Of a stretch of 29,709 nucleotides of DNA, positions 13,347 to 26,058 are shown in pieces. Position 1 is the stretch's first letter. The number at the start of each line of letters is the position of its first letter. The stretch is from Paulinella micropora (Eukaryota; Cercozoa; Imbricatea; Euglyphida), in assembly GCA_009731375.1 (NCBI GenBank), contig BJOX01000027.1, positions 937,144 to 966,852 of the forward strand, read 5' to 3'. Made by a program: the position numbers and the translations under genes. The notes under the pieces were generated by a model. It was not told the DNA's origin. It did no database searches and saw only the letters and a list, made by a program, of their open reading frames with translations.

Positions 13347-13544
13347 AGGAGAGAGAAGAGAGAGAAGAGAGAGAAGAGAGAGAAGAGAGAGAAGAGAGAG
13401 ATAAGATTCGCTTGCTCTTCACCGCAGGGCACGAACATGCATGTATGTATGTATGTATGTGTGTATGTGTGTATGTGTGTATGTATGTATGTATGTATGT
13501 GTGTATGTGTGTATGTGTATGTATGTATGCATGCATGCATGTAC
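13201..13544. repeat. AG tract, short GC-rich island and ATGT tract
   Basis: (AG)n fills 13204-13402. An island at 13405-13437 reads on the minus strand CCCTGCGGTGAAGAGCAAGC and could hold a very small exon, which I cannot support. (ATGT)n fills 13438-13540. Confidence 0.85.
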
Positions 13545-13750
13545 CTTTGCTTGCCTGTCCGTCCAGCCTTCGCAGCCTTGCCTTTCCCTTTCCCCTTTCC
13601 TTTCTCCTTCCTTTTCTCTTTCTCCTTCGCCTTCTGTTTCTCTGTCTCCTTCTCTGTGTCTGCTGCCTGCGCGGTGTTCTTCTTCTTGCTCCCGCACACT
13701 TCACACTGCGTTTTGTTCTTCTTGTTCTCGAAGGTGCAAGCAGCACACTC
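13545..13750 (-). CDS. Exon: RanBP2-type zinc finger and K/E-rich tail
   Basis: A 206-nt exon, phase 0 to 2, acceptor TGTAG, donor AG|GTACAT. It starts ECAACTFENKKNKTQCEVCG: Cys-x2-Cys-x10-Cys-x2-Cys with T-F-x-N after the second Cys, the RanBP2/ZnF_RBZ signature. The Trp that should stand two residues before the first Cys is supplied by the upstream exon (LSW|ECAAC). The remaining 48 residues are rich in Lys, Glu and Gly (KEKEKRKEKGKGKGKGK). Such fingers bind single-stranded RNA or ubiquitin; the family's RNA-binding residues cannot be judged here. Confidence 0.88.
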
Positions 13751-14453
13751 CTACATACATACCATACATACCATACCATACATACATACATACATAAAAA
13801 CATACATACATACATTACATTACATTACATTACATTACATTACATTACACTACATTACACTACATTACTCTACATTACACTACATTACACTACATTACAC
13901 TACATTACACTACACTACACTACACTACATTACACTACATTACACTACATTACACTACATTACACTACATTACACTACATTACACTAAATTACACTACAT
14001 TACACTACATTACACTACATTACACTACATTACATTACATTACATTACATCACATCACATTACATTACATATATACATACATACATACATACATTGCATA
14101 CATTACATACATTACATTACATTACATTACATTACATTACATTACATTAATACATTACATTACATTAAATTACATTACATTACATTACATACATACATAC
14201 ATACATACATACATTACATACATTACATTACATTACATTACATTACATTACATTACATTACATACATACATACATACATTACATACATACATTACATACA
14301 TTACATACATTACATACATTACATACATTACATACATTACATACATTACATACATTACATACATTACATACATTACATACATTACATACATTACATACAT
14401 TACATACAGACATACAGACATACAGACATACATACATACATTACATACATACA

Positions 14454-14484
<31 letters not shown>

Positions 14485-14584
14485 CATACATACATACCCA
14501 GGACAGGACCGCTCGCGCTGCGCCACGACATACATACACATACATACATACATACATACATACATACATACATACATACATACG

Positions 14585-14615
<31 letters not shown>

Positions 14616-14919
14616 CATACATACATACATACATACATACGTTACATACTCACATAGATACATACATACATATACAAAGACATACCCAGGACAGGACCGC
14701 TCGCGCTGCGCCACGACATACATACATACATACATACATACATACATACGTACGTACGTACGTACGTGTTACGTTTTACGTACGTACGTACGTAACGTTA
14801 CGTAGCGTTACGTAACGCTACGTTACGTTACGTTACGTTACGTTACGTTACGTACGTACGTACGTACGTACATACATACATACATACATACATACATACA
14901 TACTTATACAAATACATAC
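13751..14919. repeat. ACATT/ACACT, ACAT and ACGT tracts with two exon fragments
   Basis: (ACATT)n and (ACACT)n dominate 13800-14240, (ACATACATT)n 14270-14405, (ACAT)n to 14750 and (ACGT/ACGTT)n 14748-14872. Two GC-rich islands at 14498-14527 and 14686-14716 are 3' fragment copies of the exon at 14920-14950, keeping GCGAGCGGTCCTGTCCTGG|GTATGT. They lie downstream of the intact exon. Confidence 0.85.
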
Positions 14920-14950
14920 CCAGGACAGGACCGCTCGCGCTGCGCCACGC
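14920..14950 (-). CDS. Exon: RGAARAVLSW, supplies the zinc-finger tryptophan
   Basis: A 31-nt exon, acceptor GCGCAG|G, donor TGG|GTATGT. The leading G completes Trp from the upstream exon (TG|G); the frame reads RGAARAVLSW and ends in phase 0 on the Trp of the RanBP2 finger. An AG five bases upstream (CCCCTCAG) has a better pyrimidine tract and would give a 36-nt exon RRRGAARAVLSW, but then the previous exon must be read in another frame. The intron end contains CTTCCTCCACTTCCCCTC behind a long (TTC)n run. Confidence 0.72.
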
Positions 14951-14978
14951 CTGCGCTGAGGGGAAGTGGAGGAAGATG

Positions 14979-15690
<712 letters not shown>

Positions 15691-15694
15691 CCAC

Positions 15695-15734
15695 CAAATC
15701 AGAGATGGGGTTAGTTTCGGTGAAGAGACCAAAG
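15695..15734 (-). CDS. Exon: [12 protein letters not shown]
   Basis: A 40-nt exon, acceptor ATCTAG, donor TG|GTGGTA. Read from phase 1 it gives [12 protein letters not shown] with split Pro upstream and split Trp downstream, and both neighbours fit. An alternative frame ([13 protein letters not shown]) is open too and fits the other acceptor of the next exon, but then the upstream join fails. The frame choice is therefore an inference from phase. Confidence 0.55.
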
Positions 15735-15803
15735 CTAGATAGCTAGCTAGCTAGAAGGAAAGATAAACAGAGATGGACAGATGGATGGATGGATGGATAG
15801 ATG

Positions 15804-15873
<70 letters not shown>

Positions 15874-15882
15874 GGACCACAC

Positions 15883-15921
15883 GCTGCGCTTTTTTGCCCC
15901 GTGGTCTGGTCTTAGCTTGCA
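15883..15921 (-). CDS. Exon: phase-1 module [12 protein letters not shown]
   Basis: A 39-nt exon, acceptor CTCAAG|TG, donor CAGC|GTGTGG, phase 1 to 1. It encodes (V)[12 protein letters not shown], basic and probably disordered. It is the nearest of a small family; the sister at 16337-16405 is longer. Being a multiple of three in symmetric phase, both may be included. A further fragment at 16022-16058 is cut by the gap. Confidence 0.6.
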
Positions 15922-15925
15922 CTTG

Positions 15926-16019
<94 letters not shown>

Positions 16020-16185
16020 GACAGATAGATAGAGGACCACACGCTGCGCTTTCCCCCCNNNNNNNNNNNNNNNNNNNNNNNNNNNNNNNNNNNNNNNNNN
16101 NNNNNNNNNNNNNNNNNNNNNNNNNNNNNNNNNNNNNNNNNNNNNNNNNNNNNNNNNNNNNNNNNNNNNNNNNNNNNNNNNNNNN

Positions 16186-16298
<113 letters not shown>

Positions 16299-16336
16299 CA
16301 GACAGATAAGACAGATAGATAGATAGAGGACCACAC

Positions 16337-16405
16337 GCTGCGCTTTGTTCCCCCGTGGTCTGGTCTTAGCTTGCACTTCAGCGTTGACAGCGACCTGATC
16401 CTCGC
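16337..16405 (-). CDS. Exon: phase-1 module [20 protein letters not shown]
   Basis: A 69-nt exon, acceptor TAGTAG|GC, donor CAGC|GTGTGG, phase 1 to 1. It encodes [20 protein letters not shown] and AQ. With the upstream exon the split codon is G|GC, Gly. Compared with the fragment at 16629-16678 (GEQVAVSAQVQAKTR), several changes fall in third positions, supporting this frame. Confidence 0.65.
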
Positions 16406-18118
<1,713 letters not shown>

Positions 18119-18163
18119 CTTCAGCTGGCACTTTATCCTTGTCCGCTTCAGGTCGCACTTCCA
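18119..18163 (-). CDS. Exon: phase-1 module [14 protein letters not shown]
   Basis: A 45-nt exon, acceptor TGTCAG|TG, donor GAAG|GTGTAT, phase 1 to 1. It encodes (V)[14 protein letters not shown] plus G. The split codons fit exons 18733-18775 and 16337-16405. A shorter sister at 18326-18352 shares the last 27 nt. Confidence 0.65.
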
Positions 18164-18325
18164 CTGACATCTATATCTATATATCTATATCTACATCTAT
18201 ATATCTGTATCTATATCTATATCTATATCTATATCTATATCTATATCTATATCTATATCTATATCTATATCTATATCTATATCTACATCTATATCTGTAT
18301 CTATATCAAATATCTATATCAATAC

Positions 18326-18352
18326 CTTCAGCTGGCACTTCATCCTTGTCCG
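18326..18352 (-). CDS. Sister mini-exon: DKDEVPAE
   Basis: A 27-nt unit, acceptor ATATCAG|CG, donor GAAG|GTATTG, phase 1 to 1. It encodes (A)DKDEVPAE, differing from the sister exon by one base (Lys to Glu). Because it is phase-neutral it could be included or skipped. It may equally be a 3' fragment copy that happens to lie behind a CAG. Confidence 0.5.
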
Positions 18353-18732
18353 CTGATATGCATACACACACATTACATACATACATTGCAAACATACATG
18401 ACATACATGACAGACGTGGCATACGTAATATAACATACATACACATATACATACATACATACATACATACATACATACGTAAGTACGTACGCACGTACGT
18501 ACGGACGGACGGACGGATGTACGTACGTACGTACGTACGTATGTACGTATGTACGTACGTTACGTACGTTAGTACGTACGTACATTACGTACGTACGTTA
18601 CAGTATGTTACCGTACGTTACGTACGTACGTACGTTACGTACGTACGTACACGTATGTACGTACGTACGTACATTCATACATACATACATACATACATAC
18701 ATACATACATACATACATACATACATACATAC
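18353..18732. repeat. ACAT and ACGT tracts
   Basis: (ACAT)n and CGTAC/ACGT-rich sequence (18475-18672), highly self-complementary. No gene is visible. Confidence 0.85.
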
Positions 18733-18775
18733 CAGTGTTTGCAGCCGCACCACCTTGCCTCCTTCGTCCACGCGC
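18733..18775 (-). CDS. Exon: ARGRRRQGGAAANT
   Basis: A 43-nt exon, acceptor CACAG, donor ACTG|GTATGT. In phase 0 to 1 it reads ARGRRRQGGAAANT plus G, which fits the phase-1 exon at 18119-18163. All three frames are open in this short island (another is RVDEGGKVVRLQTL), so the peptide rests on phase only. Confidence 0.5.
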
Positions 18776-18799
18776 CTGTGTTGTACGTACATTTATTAC

Positions 18800-18889
<90 letters not shown>

Positions 18890-18916
18890 CATTATTATTA
18901 TCATTATTATCATTAC

Positions 18917-18956
<40 letters not shown>

Positions 18957-18995
18957 GTATTATTATTATTATTATTACTATTATTATTATTATTA

Positions 18996-19611
18996 TGGAG
19001 GGGTGCACAGTATGGCACCACGGGAAGAGGAGGTGGTTGGGCCTCTTCCCACTGGTTTCGAGGCTATGTCGTTGTGTTGGCTCCGAGGCTATGTTGTTGT
19101 ATTGGTTCCGAGGCTATGTTGTTGTGTTGGTTTCGAGGCTCTGTTGTTGTGTGGGTTCCGAGGCTATGTCGATGTGGGTTCCGAGGCTATGTTGTTGTGT
19201 TGGCTCCGAGGCCATGTCGTTGTGTTGTTTTTTATAAGACATACACCACGTGGGATCAAAGGGGTATTTACATTCCGCGATCTAGGGGTGGTGACGGGTT
19301 TCGAGGCGTCCCAGATACTTACCACAAAACGTCCTCATGCGCTGGCAGACCGCATGAAATGTCTGCTACCCCTGTGAATACCTCCATGCGGGACCTACCC
19401 AGTCTCGTGGAGCTCTCACGCGGGGAAGATCAATCATTTGTAGTTGATTTCCTGCAAGGTACCCGACACTGTGCGGGTAGTAGGGACTTTTGGGGCCTTC
19501 TATGCAGGATGGTTAGAGTCACTCTTCCCTCCCCAACATACTCACTGTAGTCCCTGTTGGGTCGAGGGATGGAGGCGCATGGCCCTCGGGCTCAGCCATG
19601 ACAGATCAATA
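18996..19611 (+). mobile_element. Retroelement-like insert between two ATT tracts
   Basis: About 616 bp of unique DNA lies between (ATT)n at 18792-18995 and (ATT)n at 19612-19672. Its plus-strand end, GACAGATCAATAT followed by (ATT)n, looks like a non-LTR retrotransposon or SINE 3' end with a trinucleotide tail. The first third holds about seven copies of a 23-29-bp unit (TCGAGGCTATGTTGTTGTG) at 19055-19230. An open plus frame runs to a stop at 19548-19550 but resembles no protein I know. The class is uncertain. Confidence 0.45.
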
Positions 19612-19961
<350 letters not shown>

Positions 19962-20190
19962 NNNNNNNNNNNNNNNNNNNNNNNNNNNNNNNNNNNNNNN
20001 NNNNNNNNNNNNNNNNNNNNNNNNNNNNNNNNNNNNNNNNNNNNNNNNNNNNNNNNNNNNNNNNNNNNNNNNNNNNNNNNNNNNNNNNNNNNNNNNNNNN
20101 NNNNNNNNNNNNNNNNNNNNNNNNNNNNNNNNNNNNNNNNNNNNNNNNNNNNNNNNNNNNNNNNNNNNNNNNNNNNNNNNNNNNNNNNNN

Positions 20191-20280
20191 GTTCAATGAA
20201 AATACTGGTGGCACCGACGGGAATCGAACTGGCGACAGGGCCCAGATGGTAGAACTTGACCACTGGGCTATCACGGTGTC
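20191..20280 (-). mobile_element. SINE fragment with tRNA-like head
   Basis: On the minus strand, positions 20280-20210 read a tRNA-like head with an A-box (TAGCCCAGTGG) and B-box (AGTTCGATTCC), followed by the first bases of the SINE body before the gap at 20190. The acceptor strands mismatch at one base (GACACCG versus CGGTGCC). (AAT)n and (ATC)n flank it at 20281-20397. It matches the better copy at 29249-29487. Confidence 0.8.
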
Positions 20281-20281
20281 C

Positions 20282-20342
<61 letters not shown>

Positions 20343-20358
20343 TAATAACAATAATAAT

Positions 20359-20397
<39 letters not shown>

Positions 20398-20426
20398 TTG
20401 GCTTGCGGCTTGCATGTCTGTCTGTC

Positions 20427-20498
<72 letters not shown>

Positions 20499-20499
20499 C

Positions 20500-20557
<58 letters not shown>

Positions 20558-20564
20558 TCTGTGC
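20281..20564. repeat. AAT, ATC and GATA tracts
   Basis: (AAT)n 20281-20360, (ATC)n 20361-20397, a short GC-rich island 20398-20428, then (GATA)n to 20557. No gene is visible. Confidence 0.9.
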
Positions 20565-20609
20565 TCTTCGTGCCTGTTTGGCCTGCCCGCTGTTCGCCTG
20601 GATTGCGGC
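20565..20609 (-). CDS. Possible exon: [15 protein letters not shown]
   Basis: Acceptor GATAG, possible GC donor AGA|GCACAG; phase 0 to 0 gives [15 protein letters not shown], which would fit between 20814-20924 and 18733-18775. No GT donor is present before the GATA tract, all frames are open, and the island is short. Confidence 0.35.
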
Positions 20610-20659
<50 letters not shown>

Positions 20660-20668
20660 CGATCTATC

Positions 20669-20765
<97 letters not shown>

Positions 20766-20813
20766 GTATCTATCTATCTTGTAGCTTGCGCAAGCTTACG
20801 GTGCTCAAAACAC

Positions 20814-20924
20814 TTGGACTAACGGCTTCCTTTTCTTTCTCTTCTTCCTTATCCTCCCACTCTCCATTCCTAGATTGCCTTTTTCTTCAACGTCCTTCCT
20901 CCTCTTCTTTTTCCAGAACACAGT
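20814..20924 (-). CDS. Probable exon: basic segment [17 protein letters not shown] ...
   Basis: A 111-nt open stretch, acceptor GGGTAG, donor CAA|GTGTTT, phase 0 to 0. It encodes [20 protein letters not shown], then [17 protein letters not shown], strongly basic with nuclear-localisation-like clusters. Upstream on the same strand, 20870-21022 holds an overlapping small ORF beginning [13 protein letters not shown] in another frame. Part of this exon and its upstream flank is duplicated, inverted, at 7767-7894. Confidence 0.5.
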
Positions 20925-21025
20925 CTACCCGTGATTCCCATCCCGGACACATGCACAGTACACAAATTATTGTTTGATGTGAAACTGCGTTCCTTTGCAA
21001 GGACTACATTCCTTTGCGACATCTC

Positions 21026-21029
<4 letters not shown>

Positions 21030-21074
<45 letters not shown>

Positions 21075-21245
21075 CCTACCTATCTATCTATCTATCTATC
21101 TATATATCTATCTATCTATATATCTATATATCTATCTATCTATCTATCTATCTATTCTATTCTATTCTATTCTATCTCCTCCGACATGGTCTTCTCATCG
21201 CAGCAACTGGCAGCCACTTTGTATATCTTTATCTATATCTCTATC

Positions 21246-21290
<45 letters not shown>

Positions 21291-21293
21291 TTC

Positions 21294-21346
<53 letters not shown>

Positions 21347-21428
21347 ATCTATTCTATTCTATTCTATTCTATCTCCTCCGACATGGTCTTCTCATCGCGC
21401 AGCAACTGGCAGCCAGGTTCTATATCTC

Positions 21429-21481
<53 letters not shown>

Positions 21482-21490
21482 ATCTATCTA

Positions 21491-21545
<55 letters not shown>

Positions 21546-22091
21546 TCTATTCTATTCTATTCTATCTCCTCCGACATGGCAGCCAGTTTGTATATCTTTA
21601 TCTATATCTATATCTCTATCTATCTATCTATCTTGGGTGCCATCTGTCGACAGACAGAGAATTAGGGGATGGTGTAGGTGTGCTGGGCCCGTGGTGGGTG
21701 CCTTATGTGTGCCTAGCCATACGCCAAAAAGTCACATGCCGAAATAGCGACGGGAAGCACAATCCTGTTCCCTCAGGGTGCCCTTTCTCGCTTGTTGAGC
21801 CCGGAATAAAACCCACAGTGCTCTGTCGGTTTATACTAGACTGTCGAACAGTCTCGAAACTCCATCTGCTTACTGGGTCCTCTGTAATGGAGGTGGGAGC
21901 TCGTTCTGCAAGGGGCGCTTATGGAACGAGCCCTGGCCCCGCCTGGTACTAGGGAGATTTGGTATCGCCTGTATCAGTCCCTTCCGTGCAAACATCACGG
22001 CTTAGCTGGGCATCGGGTTAATACTTTACCCACAGACCTCCTTGGTTGACGAAATCAGAAGCTCCTTTTTTCTGACATTAGTCGATATCTC

Positions 22092-22161
<70 letters not shown>

Positions 22162-22290
22162 TCTATTCTATTCTATCTCCTCCGACATGGTCTTCTCATC
22201 GCGCAGCAACCGGCAGCCAGGTTCTATATCTTTATCTATATCATTTATATCTATCTATCTTTGCATGCATGTGCGTCTGTCTGTCTGTGA
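21030..22290. repeat. TATC tracts, four copies of a 50-bp island and a unique stretch
   Basis: (TATC)n and TTCTA tracts alternate with an island reading on the minus strand ATATAG|AACCTGGCTGCC...ATGTCGGAGGAG. Copies lie at about 21177-21225 (2-bp deletion), 21373-21421, 21568-21592 (internal deletion) and 22177-22223. One frame reads GCQLLRDEKTMSEEIE before a stop, but no donor follows. Between copies three and four, 21636-22086 is unique and unrecognised. Confidence 0.75.
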
Positions 22291-22396
22291 TACACTAACC
22301 TAACCTAACCTAACCTAACCTAACCTTACCTTACCTAACCTTACCTTACCTAACCTTATCTTATCTTATCTTATGTTATCTTATCTTATCTTGCAC
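22291..22396. repeat. CCTAA/CCTTA/CTTAT pentamer tract
   Basis: Runs of CTAAC, then CTTAC and CTTAT variants. The first part equals (TTAGG)n on the minus strand. The drift between pentamers is like other microsatellites in this window rather than a telomere. Confidence 0.85.
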
Positions 22397-22462
22397 CTGC
22401 TGTTGACTTGTTCAGTCTGCTGTTCAGTCTGCCGCTGCTGCTGTCTGCTCTTGGGTAGGGGC
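22397..22462 (-). CDS. Exon: glutamine-rich [19 protein letters not shown]
   Basis: A 66-nt exon, acceptor GATAG, donor CAG|GTGCAA, phase 2 to 2. It encodes [19 protein letters not shown] and NS, a Gln/Thr-rich stretch. The split Arg (AG|G) fits the exon at 22754-22788. The QQTEQ core also occurs in the 52-nt exon family at 10.7-12.5 kb. Confidence 0.6.
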
Positions 22463-22527
<65 letters not shown>

Positions 22528-22536
22528 AATCAATCA

Positions 22537-22581
<45 letters not shown>

Positions 22582-22753
22582 CCTATCTACCTATCTCTTT
22601 ATCTATCTATCCAATTCTATGTGTAGCTGCGTAAGGTAGCTTCTGACGGTTCCTTCATCTCTCTCTCTCTCTCTCTCTCTCTCGCTCTCTTTCTCTCTCT
22701 CTCTGCTTGCCTGTCTGTCTGTCTGTAATCAATGTGCGTTGTTCCGGCTGCAC
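22463..22753. repeat. TATC and CT tracts
   Basis: (TATC)n 22463-22610 and (CT)n 22660-22705, then TGTC. No gene is visible. Confidence 0.9.
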
Positions 22754-22788
22754 CTCGCTGTTGCCTTTGTTGAGTCTGCTGCTGCTGT
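22754..22788 (-). CDS. Exon: TAAADSTKATA
   Basis: A 35-nt exon, acceptor GACAAG, donor GCGAG|GTGCAG, phase 0 to 2. It encodes TAAADSTKATA plus AG. It follows the zinc-finger exon 22915-22950 in phase. Its donor context (AG|GTGCAR) and CAGCAGCAG core resemble the next exon, so the two may be old duplicates. (GGTA)n follows at 22797-22850. Confidence 0.5.
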
Positions 22789-22914
22789 CTTGTCGTAGGT
22801 AGGTAGGTAGGTAGGTAGGTAGGTAGGTAGGTAGGTAGGGGTAGGTAGATACTTGGGGTGGCGCCTGCCTATATGAATGTATGTATGTATATATGTATGT
22901 ATGTATGTATGTAC

Positions 22915-22950
22915 CTTCTTGGGCGGACGATAATCACACATCTCACACGC
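22915..22950 (-). CDS. Exon: second half of a split RanBP2 finger (ACEMCDYRPPKK)
   Basis: A 36-nt exon, phase 0 to 0, acceptor ACGTTAG, donor AAG|GTACAT. It encodes ACEMCDYRPPKK. Joined to the upstream exon's end (WPGCPQCTFHNQLSAK) it completes Cys-x2-Cys-x10-Cys-x2-Cys exactly, which confirms both splice sites. Confidence 0.87.
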
Positions 22951-23385
22951 CTAACGTACATACATACATACATACATACATACATACATACATGCATGCA
23001 TGCATGCATGCATGCATGCATACGTATACATACATATACATACATACATACATACATACATACATACATACATACATACATACATACATACGTACATACA
23101 TGGTACGTTTCACATGTACAAACATACTTTACATGCACATAGTAGGCCGAGAGGTGTATGAATGTATGTATGCATATATATTGCATGATGTATGCATGCA
23201 TGCATGTATATTTGTATGTATGTATGTATGTATGTATGCATGCATGATGCATGCATGTATGTATGTATGTATGTATGTATGTATATGTAGTGCTAAGCTC
23301 CCCCACCGGGACACCTTCCAAACAGAGATCATATAGATATTGGATAAATGGATCTAGACATAGCTATTTCGCGATATAGTGTTAC
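22951..23385. repeat. Intron inside the zinc finger: ACAT, TGCA and ATGT tracts
   Basis: (ACAT)n and (TGCA)n 22957-23100, (ATGT)n with TGCA 23155-23287, flanked by short unique segments at 23101-23150 and 23288-23385. The ATGT half and the ACAT half are mutually complementary and could fold. Confidence 0.85.
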
Positions 23386-23494
23386 CTTGGCGGATAGCTG
23401 GTTGTGGAAGGTGCACTGAGGGCACCCGGGCCAGGAGTCCACAGGACCAGACACACTACTGCTACCACTACCACTACTACTACTACTACTGCTG

Positions 23495-23560
<66 letters not shown>

Positions 23561-23967
23561 GTACTACTACTGCCGCTGCTGCCCCGCGGTTTCCCCTTCT
23601 TCTCCTTCTCCTTCTCCTCCTCCTTCTCTTTCCCCTTCTGCACTTTCTCTTTCTTCCCCTTCTCTTTCTCGGCTGCTGCTTGATCCCGCCATCTTTTCCT
23701 TGTCTCCTGCTCACCCGCCCTGCCCGTGCTTGCCCGCCGGCCGCCTCTTGTCCTTTCCACGGCCTTCTGCCCCTTTTCCCCCCCTTTCTCCTCCTCCTCC
23801 GCCTTCTCCCCGGGCTGTCGCTCCTGGCTGGCCGTCTCAGCTCCTGCTGCTGCTGCTGCTGTCGTCGTCTTCTTCGCCGTCGTGGTTGTTGTTGTGGTTG
23901 TTGCAGTTGCTGCAGTTGTCGTCGTCGTCGTCAGTCCTGGTTGGCTGTGACTCTTGTCTGCTGCGTC
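23386..23967 (-). CDS. Large exon: Thr/Ser/Lys/Glu-rich region and first half of a RanBP2 finger
   Basis: A 582-nt exon (194 codons), phase 0 to 0, acceptor TACAG, donor AAG|GTAACA. It starts DAADKSHSQPGLTTT, has Thr and Ala runs (about residues 13-43), a Lys/Glu/Arg-rich region with EKEKGKKEKVQKGKEKEEEK (about 95-125), a long Ser run encoded by (AGT)n (about 135-170), and ends WPGCPQCTFHNQLSAK. That end is the W-x2-C-x2-C-T-F-x-N half of a RanBP2 finger; the other half is the next exon. The low-complexity part is probably disordered and, in a nuclear protein, a flexible tether. Confidence 0.87.
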
Positions 23968-24098
23968 CTGTATGTGTATGCATGTATGTATGCGTGTATG
24001 TATGTACGTACATATGTACGTACGTACGTATGTATGTATGTACGTATACATGTATGTATGTATGTATGTATGTATGTATGTATGTATGTATGAAAGTA

Positions 24099-24141
<43 letters not shown>

Positions 24142-24239
24142 TAAGTCTATGTATGTATGTATGTATGTGTGTATGTATGTATGTGTGTGTGTGTGCTTGT
24201 GTTTGTGTGTGTGTGTGCGTGTGTGTGTGTGTGTTTGTG

Positions 24240-24288
<49 letters not shown>

Positions 24289-24375
24289 GCATGCATGCTG
24301 CATGTACGTACGTATGTATGTATGTATGTATGTATGTACGTACGTATGTATGTATGTATGTATGTATGTATATAC
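23968..24375. repeat. ATGT, AAGT and GTGT tracts
   Basis: (ATGT)n, (AAGT)n 24090-24145, (TG)n 24180-24290, (ATGT)n to 24372. No gene is visible. Confidence 0.9.
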
Positions 24376-24444
24376 CTCCTCCTCATGGTCCAATTCTTCG
24401 TCCAACGACACGTGTACATCGGATACTTCACCTGCCTCACCCTC
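24376..24444 (-). CDS. Exon: acidic EGEAGEVSDVHVSLDEELDH
   Basis: A 69-nt exon, phase 0 to 0, acceptor TGTAG, donor GAG|GTATAT. It encodes EGEAGEVSDVHVSLDEELDH and EEE. It is the last and only complete member of a five-copy tandem set. The EELDH string also occurs in the gene's C-terminal tail. Confidence 0.8.
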
Positions 24445-24533
24445 CTACATACATACATACATACACATACATACATACATACATACATACATACATACAT
24501 ACACACATACACACACATACATACATACATACA

Positions 24534-24568
<35 letters not shown>

Positions 24569-24569
<1 letters not shown>

Positions 24570-24771
24570 TAGTCGTCCAACGACACGTGTACATCGGATA
24601 TCTCACCTGCCTCACCCTCCTACATACATACACATACACATACATATACATACATACATACATACATACACATACATACATACATATATATAGTCGTCCA
24701 ACGACACGTGTACATCGGATATTTCACCTGCCTCACCCTCCTACATACATACATACATACACATACATACA

Positions 24772-24805
<34 letters not shown>

Positions 24806-25106
24806 GTCGTCCAACGACACGTGCACATCGGAAATCTCACCTGCTTCACCCTCCTACAATACATACATACATACATACATGCATGCATGCATGCATGCAT
24901 GCATACATATATACATACATACATGCATGCATACATACATACATGCATCCATGCATGCATACATACATACATACATACATACATACATACATACATACAT
25001 GCATGCATGCATGCATACATACATGCATACATACATACATACATACATACATACATACATAGTCGTCAAATGACACATGCACATGAGACAACTTTCCACC
25101 TTCCTC
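24569..25106 (-). repeat. Four tandem 5' fragment copies of the acidic exon
   Basis: Copies at 24569-24619, about 24690-24740, 24803-24853 and 25059-25106, each with acceptor TGTAG. Three read EGEAGEISDVHVSLDDY; the most distant reads EEGGKLSHVHVSFDDY. Among the first three the differences are synonymous (GAG/GAA, ATA/ATT, GTA/GTG). Each is cut off at TATAT or ACAT repeat, with (ACAT)n spacers. All lie upstream of the complete exon. Confidence 0.8.
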
Positions 25107-25410
25107 CTACATACATACATACATACATACATACATACAACATACACATACGTACATACATACATACATACATACATGCATACATGCATGCATACATACA
25201 TACATACATACATACATACATACATACATACGTACATACATACATCCGTACATACATACATACATACATACATACATGCATTACATGCATTACATGCATT
25301 ACATGCATTACATACATTACATACATACATTACATACATTACATACATTACATACATTACATACATTACATACATTACATACATTACATACATTACATAC
25401 ATTACATACA

Positions 25411-25441
<31 letters not shown>

Positions 25442-25806
25442 CATACATTACATACATTACATACATACATACATTACATACATACATACATACAGACATA
25501 CATACATACATACATACATACATACATACATACCGTACGTATGTACACGTACGCACGTTCGTACACGTTCGTGCACGTACGTAACGTACGTACGTACGTT
25601 ACGTACGGACGTACGGTACGTACATACGTACATCGTGTACATACGCTCGTATACGTTCGTACACGTACGTAACGTACGTACCGTACGTACCGTACGTACC
25701 GTACGTTACGTTACGTTACGTACGGACGTACGGTACGTACGTACGGACGTAGGTACATACATACGTACATACATACATACATACATACATACATACATAG
25801 CCGACA

Positions 25807-25837
<31 letters not shown>

Positions 25838-25948
25838 CATTACATACATTACATACATTACATACATTACATACACACATACATACATACATACATACAT
25901 ACATACATACATACATACATACATACATACATACATTACATACATACA

Positions 25949-25979
<31 letters not shown>

Positions 25980-26058
25980 CATACATACATGCATACATAC
26001 ATACATACATACATACATACATACATACATACATGCATACATCACATACATCACATAC
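25107..26058. repeat. ACAT, ACATT and ACGT tracts
   Basis: (ACAT)n with TGCA and ACATT breaks, and CGTAC-rich sequence at 25533-25765 that is highly self-complementary. No gene is visible in these 950 bp. Confidence 0.9.

Noticed and set aside
22291-22330. Telomere of the TTAGG type
   Set aside because: It is short, drifts into CTTAC and CTTAT, and stands between coding exons of one gene.
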